Part shown: piece by piece, positions 45,621 through 54,630 of the stretch
Position numbering within the stretch: position 1 is the stretch's first letter
How the letters are laid out: each line of letters starts with the position of its first letter
Assembly: GCF_018780565.1 (NCBI RefSeq)
Contig: NZ_JADMJN010000003.1
Coordinates: forward strand, 124,001-188,000
Source of the DNA: Rhodoferax sp.
GTDB taxonomy: Bacteria > Pseudomonadota > Gammaproteobacteria > Burkholderiales > Burkholderiaceae_C
Direction of reading: 5' to 3'
DNA length: 64,000 nucleotides
Translations under genes and position numbers: made by a program
Notes under the pieces: generated by a model
The model's database searches: none
Seen by the model: the letters and a program-made list of their open reading frames with translations, nothing else
What the model was told of the DNA's origin: nothing

Positions 45621-46415
45621 TCACAGCATGGAAAAGTCGCGGTCGAATTTCATCAGGTGCTGGCCACCGTCGACCAGCAGCGTGGTGCCGGTGATGGACT
45701 GATTGTCGATGGCGAATTTCACGGTGGCGGCCACATCGGCTGGCGTGGAGGAGCGGCCCAGCGGCGAGAGCCGATGCAACTGCTCGAATTTCTCCTGCGT
45801 CAGCATATGGCTGGTCAGTGTCAGGCCGGGGGCCACGCCCACCACGCGCATCTGGGGCGCCATGGCCATGGCCAGCATGGTGGTGGCCGCTTCCAGCGCG
45901 GCCTTGGACAGTGTGTAGCTGAAAAAGTCGGGATTCTGGTTCCACAACTTCTGATCCAGCAGGTTCACCACCACGCCTCGCGGCCCGATGGCTGGCTGGC
46001 CCGACTGTGTGGCACGCGCCAGCAGATGGGTGTGCAGGGCCTGGGCCAGCAAAATCGCGGCCCCGGTGTTGCTGTGCAGATGCCGGTTCAGGGAGGCAAA
46101 GCTGAAGCTGGCGGCGGTGTCGTGCTCAAACGTAGAGGCGCTGTTGACCACCGCATCGACCCGGCCAAAGCGCTGGATGACTTGGGGCAGCAGGGCACGC
46201 ACTTCGGCTTCGTTGGTCAGATCAGCACAAAAAGCGGCGCTGCCCCCCGCCAATTGAGTGCAATCAGCTACTGTCTTGGTAGCATCCTCAGCCGAGTGGC
46301 GGTAGTGCACCGCCACTTGCCAGCCGTCCTTGGCCAAGGCTAGCGCGATCTCGCGGCCGAGCCGTTTGGCGGCGCCGGTAACCAGAACGGTGCGTGCAGA
46401 AGAGGGGGAGGACAT
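45621..46415 (-). CDS. FolM-like pteridine reductase (SDR family)
   Basis: 264 residues, short-chain dehydrogenase. The cofactor motif TGAAKRLG has the Arg typical of pteridine reductases and FolM, with catalytic YTLSK and C-terminal TTLLVDGGQHL. It probably reduces dihydropterins using NADPH, fitting its position before folB. A copy of the 19-bp palindromic repeat lies inside at 46266-46284. Divergent from midA by 21 bases. Confidence 0.87.
   Translation of the reverse strand: MSSPSSARTVLVTGAAKRLGREIALALAKDGWQVAVHYRHSAEDATKTVADCTQLAGGSAAFCADLTNEAEVRALLPQVIQRFGRVDAVVNSASTFEHDTAASFSFASLNRHLHSNTGAAILLAQALHTHLLARATQSGQPAIGPRGVVVNLLDQKLWNQNPDFFSYTLSKAALEAATTMLAMAMAPQMRVVGVAPGLTLTSHMLTQEKFEQLHRLSPLGRSSTPADVAATVKFAIDNQSITGTTLLVDGGQHLMKFDRDFSML
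46266..46284. repeat. 19-bp palindromic repeat, copy 3 (inside folM-like gene)
   Basis: AGCTAC-TGTCTTG-GTAGCA. The inner five bases of each arm are complementary (GCTAC/GTAGC) and the spacer is 7 bases as in other copies. Confidence 0.5.
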
Positions 46416-46436
46416 TCGGGGACAATTCAGGCTGTG

Positions 46437-47582
46437 ATGACGAACTCCCCTATTTTAACGAGCACCCTCTCGACGCATATCGCGCAGGGCATTGCCGCGC
46501 GTGGCGGCTGGATCGGCTTTGACGATTTCATGGCCCAGGCGCTTTACACGCCAGGTCTGGGCTACTACGCCAACGACAGCGCCAAATTCGGCACCATGCC
46601 TTACGCCATGCAGGCGGGCGAGGCCGTGGCGGGTAGCGATTTTGTGACCGCGCCTGAGCTGACGCCGCTGTTTGGCCAGACGCTGGCAGCGCAGGTGGCG
46701 CAGGCCTTGCAGCTGACGCAAACCAGCGAGGTGTGGGAATTTGGTGCGGGCTCCGGTGCGCTGGCCCTGCAATTGCTGGAAGAACTCGAGGCGCTGGGTG
46801 TGCCGCTGGCGCGCTACAGCATCGTGGACCTGTCGGGCAGCCTGCGCGCGCGTCAGCAGCAACGGCTGGAAAAATACGCCCACATGGTGCGCTGGGTGAG
46901 CGAACTGCCCGACACCCTGCAGGGCGTGGTGGTGGGCAATGAGGTGCTGGATGCCATGCCGGTCAAGCTGCTGACCCGCGTGAGCGGGGTCTGGCATGAA
47001 CGCGGCGTGGCTGTGGTCCCACCGCCAGTGAACGGGGAAGCGCCCGCGTTGGCGTGGGAAGACCGTCCAAGCGATCTGCGTCCGCCCGTGGAGATTGAAG
47101 GCCCGCACGACTACCTGACCGAGATCCATCCGCAAGCCGAGTCTTTTGTGCGCACCCTGGCCGACAAACTGACGGTGGGTGCGGTTTTCCTGATTGACTA
47201 TGGCTTTCCCGAGCATGAGTACTACCATCCCCAGCGCCATATGGGCACGGTCATGTGCCACCGGGGTCACAAGGCCGATCCCGATCCGCTCACTGAGGTG
47301 GGTCTCAAGGACATCACGGCCCACGTCAACTTCACCGGTGTGGCCCTGGCGGCGCAGGACGCCGGCCTGAACGTGCTCGGTTACTGCACGCAGGCGCGGT
47401 TTCTGATCAATTGCGGGCTGGTAGCCAGGATGGAGAACGCGCCGCTGGCGGTGCGTGTGCAGGCGCAAAAGTTGATCATGGAGCATGAAATGGGCGAGCT
47501 GTTCAAAGTCATCGGCATGTACAAGGGCGAACCATGGCAGGCCATCGGCTTTGCACAGGGCGACCGCACCCATACGCTTTGA
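46437..47582 (+). CDS. MidA/NDUFAF7-type SAM-dependent methyltransferase
   Basis: 381 residues of the PF02636 family. ALYTPGLGYYAN lies near the N-terminus, VWEFGAGSGALALQLL is the SAM-binding loop, and VVGNEVLDAMPV and HVNFTGVALAAQ are family markers. The mitochondrial member methylates an arginine of a complex I subunit; the bacterial target is not known. A GTG three bases earlier (46434) is an alternative start. First gene of a rightward run with DUF2905, trxC and a ROK kinase. Confidence 0.88.
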   Translation: MTNSPILTSTLSTHIAQGIAARGGWIGFDDFMAQALYTPGLGYYANDSAKFGTMPYAMQAGEAVAGSDFVTAPELTPLFGQTLAAQVAQALQLTQTSEVWEFGAGSGALALQLLEELEALGVPLARYSIVDLSGSLRARQQQRLEKYAHMVRWVSELPDTLQGVVVGNEVLDAMPVKLLTRVSGVWHERGVAVVPPPVNGEAPALAWEDRPSDLRPPVEIEGPHDYLTEIHPQAESFVRTLADKLTVGAVFLIDYGFPEHEYYHPQRHMGTVMCHRGHKADPDPLTEVGLKDITAHVNFTGVALAAQDAGLNVLGYCTQARFLINCGLVARMENAPLAVRVQAQKLIMEHEMGELFKVIGMYKGEPWQAIGFAQGDRTHTL

Positions 47583-47585
47583 TCC

Positions 47586-47780
47586 ATGTTCCGCTGGTTC
47601 ATCGTCATTTTTCTGGCCTTGATGTTGATCAACGCGCTGACACCGTGGTTGCATAAACTCGGCTTTGGCAAGCTTCCCGGTGATTTTTCTTTCCGGCTCT
47701 TCGGTCGTGACTGGTTTATTCCACTGAGCAGCACGGTGGTGTTGAGTCTGCTGGCCAGTGCGATTGGCAAGCTGATCTAG
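47586..47780 (+). CDS. DUF2905 small membrane protein
   Basis: 64 residues with two hydrophobic segments (about 4-22 and 47-63) separated by the conserved GKLPGDFSFRLFGRDWFIPL region of DUF2905. Function unknown. It begins 3 bases after the midA stop, so it is translationally linked. Confidence 0.9.
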   Translation: MFRWFIVIFLALMLINALTPWLHKLGFGKLPGDFSFRLFGRDWFIPLSSTVVLSLLASAIGKLI

Positions 47781-47797
47781 CCCGCTGGCAGGTCAGG

Positions 47798-47820
47798 GCC
47801 TGAAGCGGGCAGCTTCAGGC
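47798..47820. repeat. Hairpin upstream of trxC
   Basis: GCCTGAAGC-GGGCA-GCTTCAGGC, a perfect 9-bp stem with a 5-base loop, 28 bases before the trxC start. No T-run follows, so it looks more like a leader structure or a partial mRNA stabiliser than a terminator. Confidence 0.5.
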
Positions 47821-47848
47821 GCCATGTGAAACCTTGAAAGGTATTTTT

Positions 47849-48286
47849 ATGACTGACTCCGTGCACATTGTCTGTCCGCATTGCCACACCACCAACCGGG
47901 TGCGCAAGGACGATCTCGCCAGCGCGCCGGATTGCGGCAGCTGCCACAAAGCGCTTTTCGTGGCGCATTCCCTGGCGCTGAACGAGGCCAATTTTGATCG
48001 CCACATCGGCCGCAGCCAGATCCCGGTGCTGGTGGACTTCTGGGCGCCATGGTGCGGCCCCTGTCGCCAGATGGCCCCGGCCTTCGAGCAAGCCGCGGCG
48101 CAATTGGAGCCGCGCTTTCGCCTGGCCAAGGTCGATACGGAAGCGGTGCAGAGCCTGGGCGCACGCTTCAACATTCGCAGCATCCCCACCCTGGCGCTGT
48201 TTTCCAACGGGCGGGAGGTGGCGCGCCAAGCCGGCGCCATGGGCGCGGCGGACATCGTGCGCTGGACGCTGGCGCAAGGCCTGTGA
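47849..48286 (+). CDS. trxC: Thioredoxin 2 (TrxC)
   Basis: 145 residues. An N-terminal zinc ribbon with two pairs (CPHC and CGSC) precedes a thioredoxin domain with the active site WCGPC. It is a cytosolic disulfide reductase linked to oxidative stress in other bacteria. The ATG at 47849 has AAAGG seven bases upstream. The stop overlaps the start of the ROK gene by one base. Confidence 0.95.
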   Translation: MTDSVHIVCPHCHTTNRVRKDDLASAPDCGSCHKALFVAHSLALNEANFDRHIGRSQIPVLVDFWAPWCGPCRQMAPAFEQAAAQLEPRFRLAKVDTEAVQSLGARFNIRSIPTLALFSNGREVARQAGAMGAADIVRWTLAQGL

Positions 48287-49251
48287 TGGCCCACACGCAG
48301 CTCAGTGCGCCCGTGGCCTGTGTGGACATTGGCGGCACCAAGGTGGCGGTCAGTGTGGCCGATGCCAACGGTGTGCGCGGCCGGGTGGTTGATGCAACGA
48401 CGAAGGAGGGCGAGCATGACGCGTTGGCGCAGCAGGTGATCCGCATGGTGAAGCACAGCTGCGAGGCGGCCGGTGTCCGTGTGAATGATGTGTCGGCCGT
48501 TGGCGTGGCGTCCTGCGGGCCATTTGTCCTGCGTGAGGGGCTGGTGGAGCTGGCCGCGCCCAACATCTGTGGTGGTCTGGCAGGCAAGGCCCGTGGTTTG
48601 CCCAACGACTGGCGCACTGCCCTGCTCGAAGCACCGTTGCGCCAGCAGTTCGCCCATGTGCGGGTCGAGAACGATTGCATTGCCGCGCTGGAGGCGGAGC
48701 GGCGCTGGGGTGCACTGCGGGCCAACGGCCAGCCGCTGGGCCACTGCGCCTATGTGACCTGGAGCACCGGCATTGGCGTGGGTTTGTGTGTGGATGGGCA
48801 TGTGCTGCGCGGCAAGCACGGCAATGCGGGTCACGCCGGGCATATGTTCGTGAGCGACAACGATGATGCCTTGTGTGGCTGCGGTAATGTGGGCGATGTG
48901 GAAGGCCTGGTGGCGGGCAATGCCATTGCAAGGCGTTTCTCGCATCTGGGTTACGCTGACTCTGCTTCGTTTTTTATAGCGGCTGGTACAGGTGATCTGA
49001 GGGCCTTGGCCATTATTGATGACTTGTGCCGGGTGATGGGGCGCACCCTGTACAACCTGGTGGTTACGCTGGACCTGCAGCGCATCAGTATCGGCGGCAG
49101 TGTGTTTTGGAACCACCGTGAATTGCTGCTACCCAAGCTGCAGTCACATATCAGCGGGAAGCTGGCGGCCTTGACCGATGACTTTGAATTGGTGCCGGCG
49201 GGCCTGGGCGAGCACGTGGGGGACTTTGCGGCGCTGGCGCTGGTGGCTTAG
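48286..49251 (+). CDS. ROK family sugar kinase
   Basis: 321 residues. The N-terminal phosphate loop is VDIGGTKVAV, and further motifs are WSTGIGVGLCVDG and GHAGHMFV. ROK kinases phosphorylate glucose, fructose or N-acyl sugars; the substrate is not clear here. The usual zinc motif CxCGxxGCxE reads CGCGNVGDVE, so the third cysteine is replaced by Asp. That may weaken zinc binding. A 19-bp palindromic repeat copy at 48963-48981 is translated within it (ASFFIAAG). Confidence 0.88.
   Translation: MAHTQLSAPVACVDIGGTKVAVSVADANGVRGRVVDATTKEGEHDALAQQVIRMVKHSCEAAGVRVNDVSAVGVASCGPFVLREGLVELAAPNICGGLAGKARGLPNDWRTALLEAPLRQQFAHVRVENDCIAALEAERRWGALRANGQPLGHCAYVTWSTGIGVGLCVDGHVLRGKHGNAGHAGHMFVSDNDDALCGCGNVGDVEGLVAGNAIARRFSHLGYADSASFFIAAGTGDLRALAIIDDLCRVMGRTLYNLVVTLDLQRISIGGSVFWNHRELLLPKLQSHISGKLAALTDDFELVPAGLGEHVGDFAALALVA
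48963..48981. repeat. 19-bp palindromic repeat, copy 4 (inside ROK gene)
   Basis: TGCTTC-GTTTTTT-ATAGCG, a degenerate copy: GCT/AGC pair, other arm bases are mismatched, with the same 7-base spacer. Its six-T tract stands out from the GC-rich gene. Confidence 0.4.
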
Positions 49252-49300
49252 TGTCCGCCAGTTGGTGTCAAGCGTTGCTCCCACAAGCTGATGACGGTTT

Positions 49301-51019
49301 TTATTTGTGCAGCGCCGCGGCAAACGATTCAAACGCTGTGTTGACCGAAAGATGCACTGAGCCTGACAAGGATTTCCACAAGAGGGTGCGCTCCAGCCGG
49401 TCCTGCACCGGGCCTTTGACCTCTGCCAGGTGCAGGCGGATGTGACGCTGCGCGAGTTCACTGTTGATGTCGGTGAGAACTTCCATGGCCGTGGTGTCGA
49501 CACGGTTGACGGCGCTCATGATCAACACCACATCGTGGGTGGCGGGGGCTTGTTCCAGTTCGGCAGCCAGTCGCGCCTCAAACGCTCCCAGATTGCCAAA
49601 GAACAGGCTCTCGTCAATCCGCAGGAACAGCACGCCGGGAATGGTTTCAACACCGTGGCGCTGCACGTTGCGAAAGTGCTCGGTCCCGGCGATGCGGCCA
49701 ATCACCGCAATGTGCGGCGTGCTGGCGCGCAGCAGCAGGGTGGCCAATGACAAGCCAATGCCCAGGGCAATGCCTTGCTCCAGCCCCAGCACCAGCACAC
49801 CCAGTGCCGTGCCCAGCAGCGCCAGGGCATCCGCGCGGTCGTAAGACCATGCCTGCTTGAGCGCCCGCACATCGATCATGCTGATGGCCGCAACCACAAT
49901 GCTGGCCGCCAGCACGGCCAGCGGCAGCCTGGCAAACCAGTGCGTCCCCATGGCCACCACGCCCAGCATGGCGAGTGCCGAAATGATGCTGGCCAGGGGC
50001 GTGATGGCGCCAGCGGCCACATTGACTGCGGACCTCGACAGCCCCCCGCCCACGGGCATGCCGCCATAGAAAGCGGCAACGACATTTGCGGCCCCCAGGC
50101 CGGCCAGCTCCCGGTTGGCGCTGATCTTTTCGCGCCGCTTGATGGCCAGGGCTTGTGCCATGGTGATGTTCTGCACCATGCCAATGAAGGCCAGTATCAG
50201 CGCAGGCAGTGCCAGCAGCTTGAACGAATCCAGATCGGGGACGAAAAACGAGAAGCCGGCAAGACCCTGCCGGACCGGACCGACAACGGCCACCTGCCGC
50301 TCTGCATCCAGGTTGAAGGTCATCACGGCCAGGGTAGCGAGGACTACCAGCAGCAGGGGCACCACCCGCACGGTGAATTCGGCACTACGCAGGCTCATGC
50401 CGACCCGGGTCAGGGCTCTGGCCAGCCAGATTCTGGCGGCATACAGAGAAACCAGTGCTGACAATCCGATGGTCAGGGTGGTGGGGTTGGCCAGCGCGGC
50501 GTGCTCATACAGGGTGCGTACCGTCTGCCAGGTGCTGGAGCCGGTGTTACTCACACCCAGCAGGAATTTGAGCTGGCTGATCACGATCAGAATAGCCGAG
50601 CCCGAGATGAAGCCGCTGACCACCGGCCGGCTCAGCAGCTGGGACAGGTAGCCCAGACGAAAGGCCCCGGACAGCAGAATCAAGACACCAGAGAGCAGCG
50701 ACAGTGTCGCAGCCAGGGCAATGTAGTGCGCACTGCCCGCCGCTGCCAGCGGACTGAGCAAGCTGAAGGTCATGATCGCCGTGATGGCAACAGGGCCTAC
50801 CGCCTGGGTCATGCTGCTGCCCAGCAGGGCATAGGCTATGACCGGAAAAATACTCACGTACAAGCCTGCCTGGGGCGGCAAGCCGGCCAGCAGGGCGTAG
50901 GCAAGGCTTTGGGGAACCACCAGCATCGTGACGATCAGCCCGGCCATCACATCGTCTCTCAGGTGGCCACGCGGATACTGGGTGATCCAGGGTGGCAACC
51001 ACCGGCGCAGGAGGGACAT
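49301..51019 (-). CDS. SulP family anion transporter with STAS domain
   Basis: 572 residues. About 12 hydrophobic segments (20-420) with the SulP N-terminal pattern MLVVPQSLAYALLAGLPPQAGLY, then a cytoplasmic STAS domain (about 440-555, LFLRIDESLFFGN). It imports sulfate, bicarbonate or another inorganic anion or C4 acid; the ion cannot be read from sequence. It converges with the ROK gene across a 49-base gap that holds no obvious terminator. Confidence 0.93.
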   Translation of the reverse strand: MSLLRRWLPPWITQYPRGHLRDDVMAGLIVTMLVVPQSLAYALLAGLPPQAGLYVSIFPVIAYALLGSSMTQAVGPVAITAIMTFSLLSPLAAAGSAHYIALAATLSLLSGVLILLSGAFRLGYLSQLLSRPVVSGFISGSAILIVISQLKFLLGVSNTGSSTWQTVRTLYEHAALANPTTLTIGLSALVSLYAARIWLARALTRVGMSLRSAEFTVRVVPLLLVVLATLAVMTFNLDAERQVAVVGPVRQGLAGFSFFVPDLDSFKLLALPALILAFIGMVQNITMAQALAIKRREKISANRELAGLGAANVVAAFYGGMPVGGGLSRSAVNVAAGAITPLASIISALAMLGVVAMGTHWFARLPLAVLAASIVVAAISMIDVRALKQAWSYDRADALALLGTALGVLVLGLEQGIALGIGLSLATLLLRASTPHIAVIGRIAGTEHFRNVQRHGVETIPGVLFLRIDESLFFGNLGAFEARLAAELEQAPATHDVVLIMSAVNRVDTTAMEVLTDINSELAQRHIRLHLAEVKGPVQDRLERTLLWKSLSGSVHLSVNTAFESFAAALHK

Positions 51020-51031
51020 CGTTGGCCTGCT

Positions 51032-51547
51032 TCAGGTGCTGATGCGTTGCACCGAAATATCCACGGGTGGGGGGGTGCGCAGCGACTGGAAGACCACGCA
51101 GTAGCGCTCGGTCTGCTTGATCAGCAGTGCAATCTGCTCATCGGTGGCGGGTGAGTCCACCTCAAAGCGCAAACGCATTTGGGTCATGCCGACGGGCACC
51201 TCCTTGGCCACTCCCAGGGCACCGCGAATATCGCCATCCGCTTCGGCAATGACTTTCACTGACTTGAACGGAATGCTCATGGCCGTGGCGACCAGATTGA
51301 AGGTCAGGCCGGCGCAACCTATCAAGGCTTCCAGCAGCATGTCGATAGAGCACTTGTCGCTGCCATCACCGCCTGCAGCGGGGTGCAGCCCTACAGTGGT
51401 AGAGCCAAATGTGCTCTCAATCCGGCAGGCGGGGCGGTCGTGCAACAAGCTGCCGCTGGCGCGGGACAAAATCCTGGCCGATGCAGGGTCTTCCCTGTAT
51501 TTGGCCTTGAATGGCGCCTGTAGTGTTCGCAGTTCTTCAGCATTCAT
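51032..51547 (-). CDS. OsmC family protein
   Basis: 171 residues with the OsmC fold pattern: a central long helix LLEALIGCAGLTFNLVA carrying one redox Cys and a late RYCVVFQSLRTPP carrying the second. Family members reduce organic hydroperoxides, though some have other roles. An AGGAG lies upstream of the ATG at 51547. It precedes the SulP gene on the same strand by 12 bases, so the two are probably cotranscribed. Confidence 0.88.
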   Translation of the reverse strand: MNAEELRTLQAPFKAKYREDPASARILSRASGSLLHDRPACRIESTFGSTTVGLHPAAGGDGSDKCSIDMLLEALIGCAGLTFNLVATAMSIPFKSVKVIAEADGDIRGALGVAKEVPVGMTQMRLRFEVDSPATDEQIALLIKQTERYCVVFQSLRTPPPVDISVQRIST

Positions 51548-51577
51548 GTCTTGTCCACTCCTGATGGGTGAGGGTAG

Positions 51578-54508
51578 CTAAAAAATTTTCTTCACGAAGG
51601 CCTCGAAGTCCTGCGCCGGCATCGGCCGGGCGAACAGGTAGCCCTGACCGTAATCGCAGCCCGCAGCGGTCAGCAGCGCGCGTTGTTCGGCGGTTTCCAC
51701 GCCTTCGGCAATCACCTTCATGCCGAGTTCGTGGGCCATCACGATGATGGCCTTGCACAGCGCCAGATCGGTGGAGGCCGGAATCAGGTGGCGCACGAAG
51801 GACTGGTCGATCTTGATGAAATCGATATCGAATTTTTGCAGGTAGGACAGGGATGAGTAGCCGGTACCAAAGTCGTCCAGCGACACCTGGATGCCCGCAT
51901 CGCTGAGTTCCAGCAACTGTTCCGTCACGCTGGAGCTGGTGTTGAGCAGCAGCCCTTCGGTGATTTCCACCACGATGGCCTCGCCGGGCAACCCCATCGT
52001 TTCCAGCTGCCTGATCCAGGATTGTTTTTCGCGGCCTTCGTGGTGAAACTGAACGGGCGATTTGTTGATGCTGATCTGGAACTTGGGATCCAGCGATGTG
52101 CGCCATTCACGCACTTGCCGGGTGGCCTGCTGGAACACCCACTCCCCGATGTCGACGATAAGGCCACTGGTCTCCGCTATCGGAATGAAGGAGGCGGGGC
52201 TGACCAGCCCGCGCGTGGGGTGTTGCCAGCGAATCAGCGCTTCAGCCTTGTGAATGCGCCCGCTGGCCAGCTCCACGATGGGTTGGTAGACCACCCTGAA
52301 CTGCTGATCGGCCAGACCGGTGCGCAGGTCATTGGCCAGGCGCAGGCGGGTTTGCGCGGCTTCCTGCAAAGCGGGTGTGAAAAAGCTGAAGCGGTTGCGC
52401 CCGGCGCCTTTGGCTACATAAAGGGCCTGGTCGGCATTTTTGAACAGATCCTCGACTTCCTGCGCATCGGTCGGGTACACCGTGATGCCAATGCTGGCGG
52501 ACACAAAGACCTGTTCGTTGCCGAGCTGGAAAACAGATGCCAGAGAAAAAAGAATCTCCTGCAGGATGCGCTCCATGCAGTTGGGTTCGGACAGATCGGT
52601 CAGGACGACCGTGAATTCGTCGCCCCCCATGCGGGCCACGGTATCGGATTCGCGCACGCAACTCTGGATGCGTCGTGCTGCCTCGATCAGCAGCAGGTCG
52701 CCGCTGTCATGGCCCAGCGTGTCGTTGACCTCCTTGAAATGGTCGAGGTCAATGAACAGTATGCCGAGTTGCTGCTCATCGCGTCGGCTCTTCTTGATTT
52801 CCTGCTCCAGACGGTCGCGCAGCATGCGCCGGTTGGGCAGGCCCGTGAGGGCATCGAAAAAGGCTTGTTGCCGGATCAGTGCCTCTGACTTCTTGCGGTC
52901 GGTGATGTCGCGCATCACCGACAGGTTGGCTGGCACCCCGTTGTAGACGATTCGGGTGGTCTGGACTTCCAGGTCAATGGGCGTGCCATCGAGCTTGAAG
53001 TACTTTTCTTCAACCAGGGGGGCGGTGGTGCCCAATTCGGCCACGTCCTTGAGCCTCGCTGCGACGAATGCATGGTAGTCCGGGTGCAGGCGATCACGGA
53101 TCACTATGCCGATCATGTCTTGTGCCGATTTCGCACCAAATACCCTGGCCGAAGCGTTGTTAGCAAAGATGATGAGGCCATTGCGGTGCACGGTGATGGG
53201 CTCGGGCGACCATTCGATGATGGTCCGGTAACGGTCTTCGCTCTCGCGCAGCGCCGCCTGTGCCTGTATCCGCTCGGTGATGTCCTGCATCACCGATACG
53301 CGTTTGACGACCCGGCCGTTCTCCCAGATGGTGGTGCCGCTGGTGAAGACCCAGATGCGCTGCCCCTTGAAGGTGAGCATCTCCTGTTCCTGCGAATGCG
53401 TTCTCGGCTCATCGGAGGCTTCAGCAAAAAAAGCCTTGAGCTCGTCTTTTGATTGCGGTGGTAAAAACCGGCCGATGTTCCGGGTGGTGGGCGTGAATTC
53501 CTCCGGCGATGTGTCAAATATCCGGTACACACCCTCGGTCCAGAACACGGTGCCCGTGACAAAGTCGGACTCCGCGCAACCCACCCGGGCAATGGCCTGG
53601 GTGGCCTGCAGCAGCGCGTCCGAGCGTTCACGGGCGGCCTCGGCCTGGATGTAGCTTGTGACATCGGTGAAGGTACGCACCATGCCGCCGTCGGGCAGCT
53701 TCTGGGTGTTGACCTCCAGAATGAGGCCTTGCGCAGTGGTGCGCAGGTAGCGTGTGGGCACGTCGCCCTGGTGTCCGGCCGTGACAGTCGCGATGTAACG
53801 GCGTGTGGGCTCGTCCAGCAAGTTTTTATCGCTGCCAAAGTCGCCTCTTTGCGCCTGAAAAAGAGTGATTTCCTGCAGCGTGGGGCGACCCTTGAGCAAG
53901 CTCTCAGGCAGCGCCAGCAAATCACGCACCCTGGGGTTGAAGGTGCTCAGCCGCCCATCTGCGTCGAACATGCAAATACCCTGGCTGATGCTGTCCAGCG
54001 TGGTTTCCAGGATGCTGCTTTTTTCGCCCAGTTGAAGGTTCAATTCGCGCAATGCCGTGTCGGCCTGCTTTCGCACGCTGATGTCGTGCATCGCCACCAA
54101 AGCCGAGGGTTTGCCGTCAAAGACAATCTGGATGCCTTGCACCTCAACGTCAATCACCGTCCCATCGAGTTTGAGGTATTTCAGTTCGGCCCGGGGCGAT
54201 CCAAGCCCTTTTTCGATGATGTTGCGGGCACGCGCCAGCGTGGCTTCGTGATAGTCCGGGTGCACCAGTGCCAGAATAGGTTTGCCAATCAGCTCTTGCG
54301 CCGATGTGGCGCCAAACATTCGCACTGCAGCGGGGTTGACGTAGATCAAATGACCATCCCGGTGCACGTTGATGGCTTCGGGCAACCACTCGATCATGGT
54401 GCGGTAACTGTCTTCGATTTCCTTTAGCGCGGCCTCGGCGCGCTCGCCGAAGTCTGCTTGTGCCGCAGTGGCAGGCTGGTCAGAAGAATGAGGCGTATCT
54501 TTGTTCAC
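51578..54508 (-). CDS. PAS-GGDEF-EAL protein (c-di-GMP turnover)
   Basis: 976 residues from a GTG at 54508. It holds at least four PAS-type sensor segments (two with near-repeat wording: [14 protein letters not shown] and [14 protein letters not shown]), then GGDEF with active site RMGGDEF and an inhibitory-site RESD five residues before it. EAL follows with [23 protein letters not shown] and AEGVET all intact. Both cyclase and phosphodiesterase activities are possible. No transmembrane segment is evident, so it is cytoplasmic. The start is uncertain: the frame is open to a TTG at 54601, but those residues are not domain-like. Confidence 0.9.
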   Translation of the reverse strand: MNKDTPHSSDQPATAAQADFGERAEAALKEIEDSYRTMIEWLPEAINVHRDGHLIYVNPAAVRMFGATSAQELIGKPILALVHPDYHEATLARARNIIEKGLGSPRAELKYLKLDGTVIDVEVQGIQIVFDGKPSALVAMHDISVRKQADTALRELNLQLGEKSSILETTLDSISQGICMFDADGRLSTFNPRVRDLLALPESLLKGRPTLQEITLFQAQRGDFGSDKNLLDEPTRRYIATVTAGHQGDVPTRYLRTTAQGLILEVNTQKLPDGGMVRTFTDVTSYIQAEAARERSDALLQATQAIARVGCAESDFVTGTVFWTEGVYRIFDTSPEEFTPTTRNIGRFLPPQSKDELKAFFAEASDEPRTHSQEQEMLTFKGQRIWVFTSGTTIWENGRVVKRVSVMQDITERIQAQAALRESEDRYRTIIEWSPEPITVHRNGLIIFANNASARVFGAKSAQDMIGIVIRDRLHPDYHAFVAARLKDVAELGTTAPLVEEKYFKLDGTPIDLEVQTTRIVYNGVPANLSVMRDITDRKKSEALIRQQAFFDALTGLPNRRMLRDRLEQEIKKSRRDEQQLGILFIDLDHFKEVNDTLGHDSGDLLLIEAARRIQSCVRESDTVARMGGDEFTVVLTDLSEPNCMERILQEILFSLASVFQLGNEQVFVSASIGITVYPTDAQEVEDLFKNADQALYVAKGAGRNRFSFFTPALQEAAQTRLRLANDLRTGLADQQFRVVYQPIVELASGRIHKAEALIRWQHPTRGLVSPASFIPIAETSGLIVDIGEWVFQQATRQVREWRTSLDPKFQISINKSPVQFHHEGREKQSWIRQLETMGLPGEAIVVEITEGLLLNTSSSVTEQLLELSDAGIQVSLDDFGTGYSSLSYLQKFDIDFIKIDQSFVRHLIPASTDLALCKAIIVMAHELGMKVIAEGVETAEQRALLTAAGCDYGQGYLFARPMPAQDFEAFVKKIF

Positions 54509-54630
54509 GCGGGTATCAACAAAGCTGGAATGACAATGACGGGGAGAGGCAGTGCTGCCTTTCAACGCGCAGTATCCCACGCCTTGGGGTCCATGCTGCA
54601 AGTTGTCCGACAGGGTTTACCCCGGTTCCG

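Noticed and set aside
47798..47820. Hairpin as transcription terminator after DUF2905
   Set aside because: No T-run follows, and trxC begins 28 bases later on the same strand.
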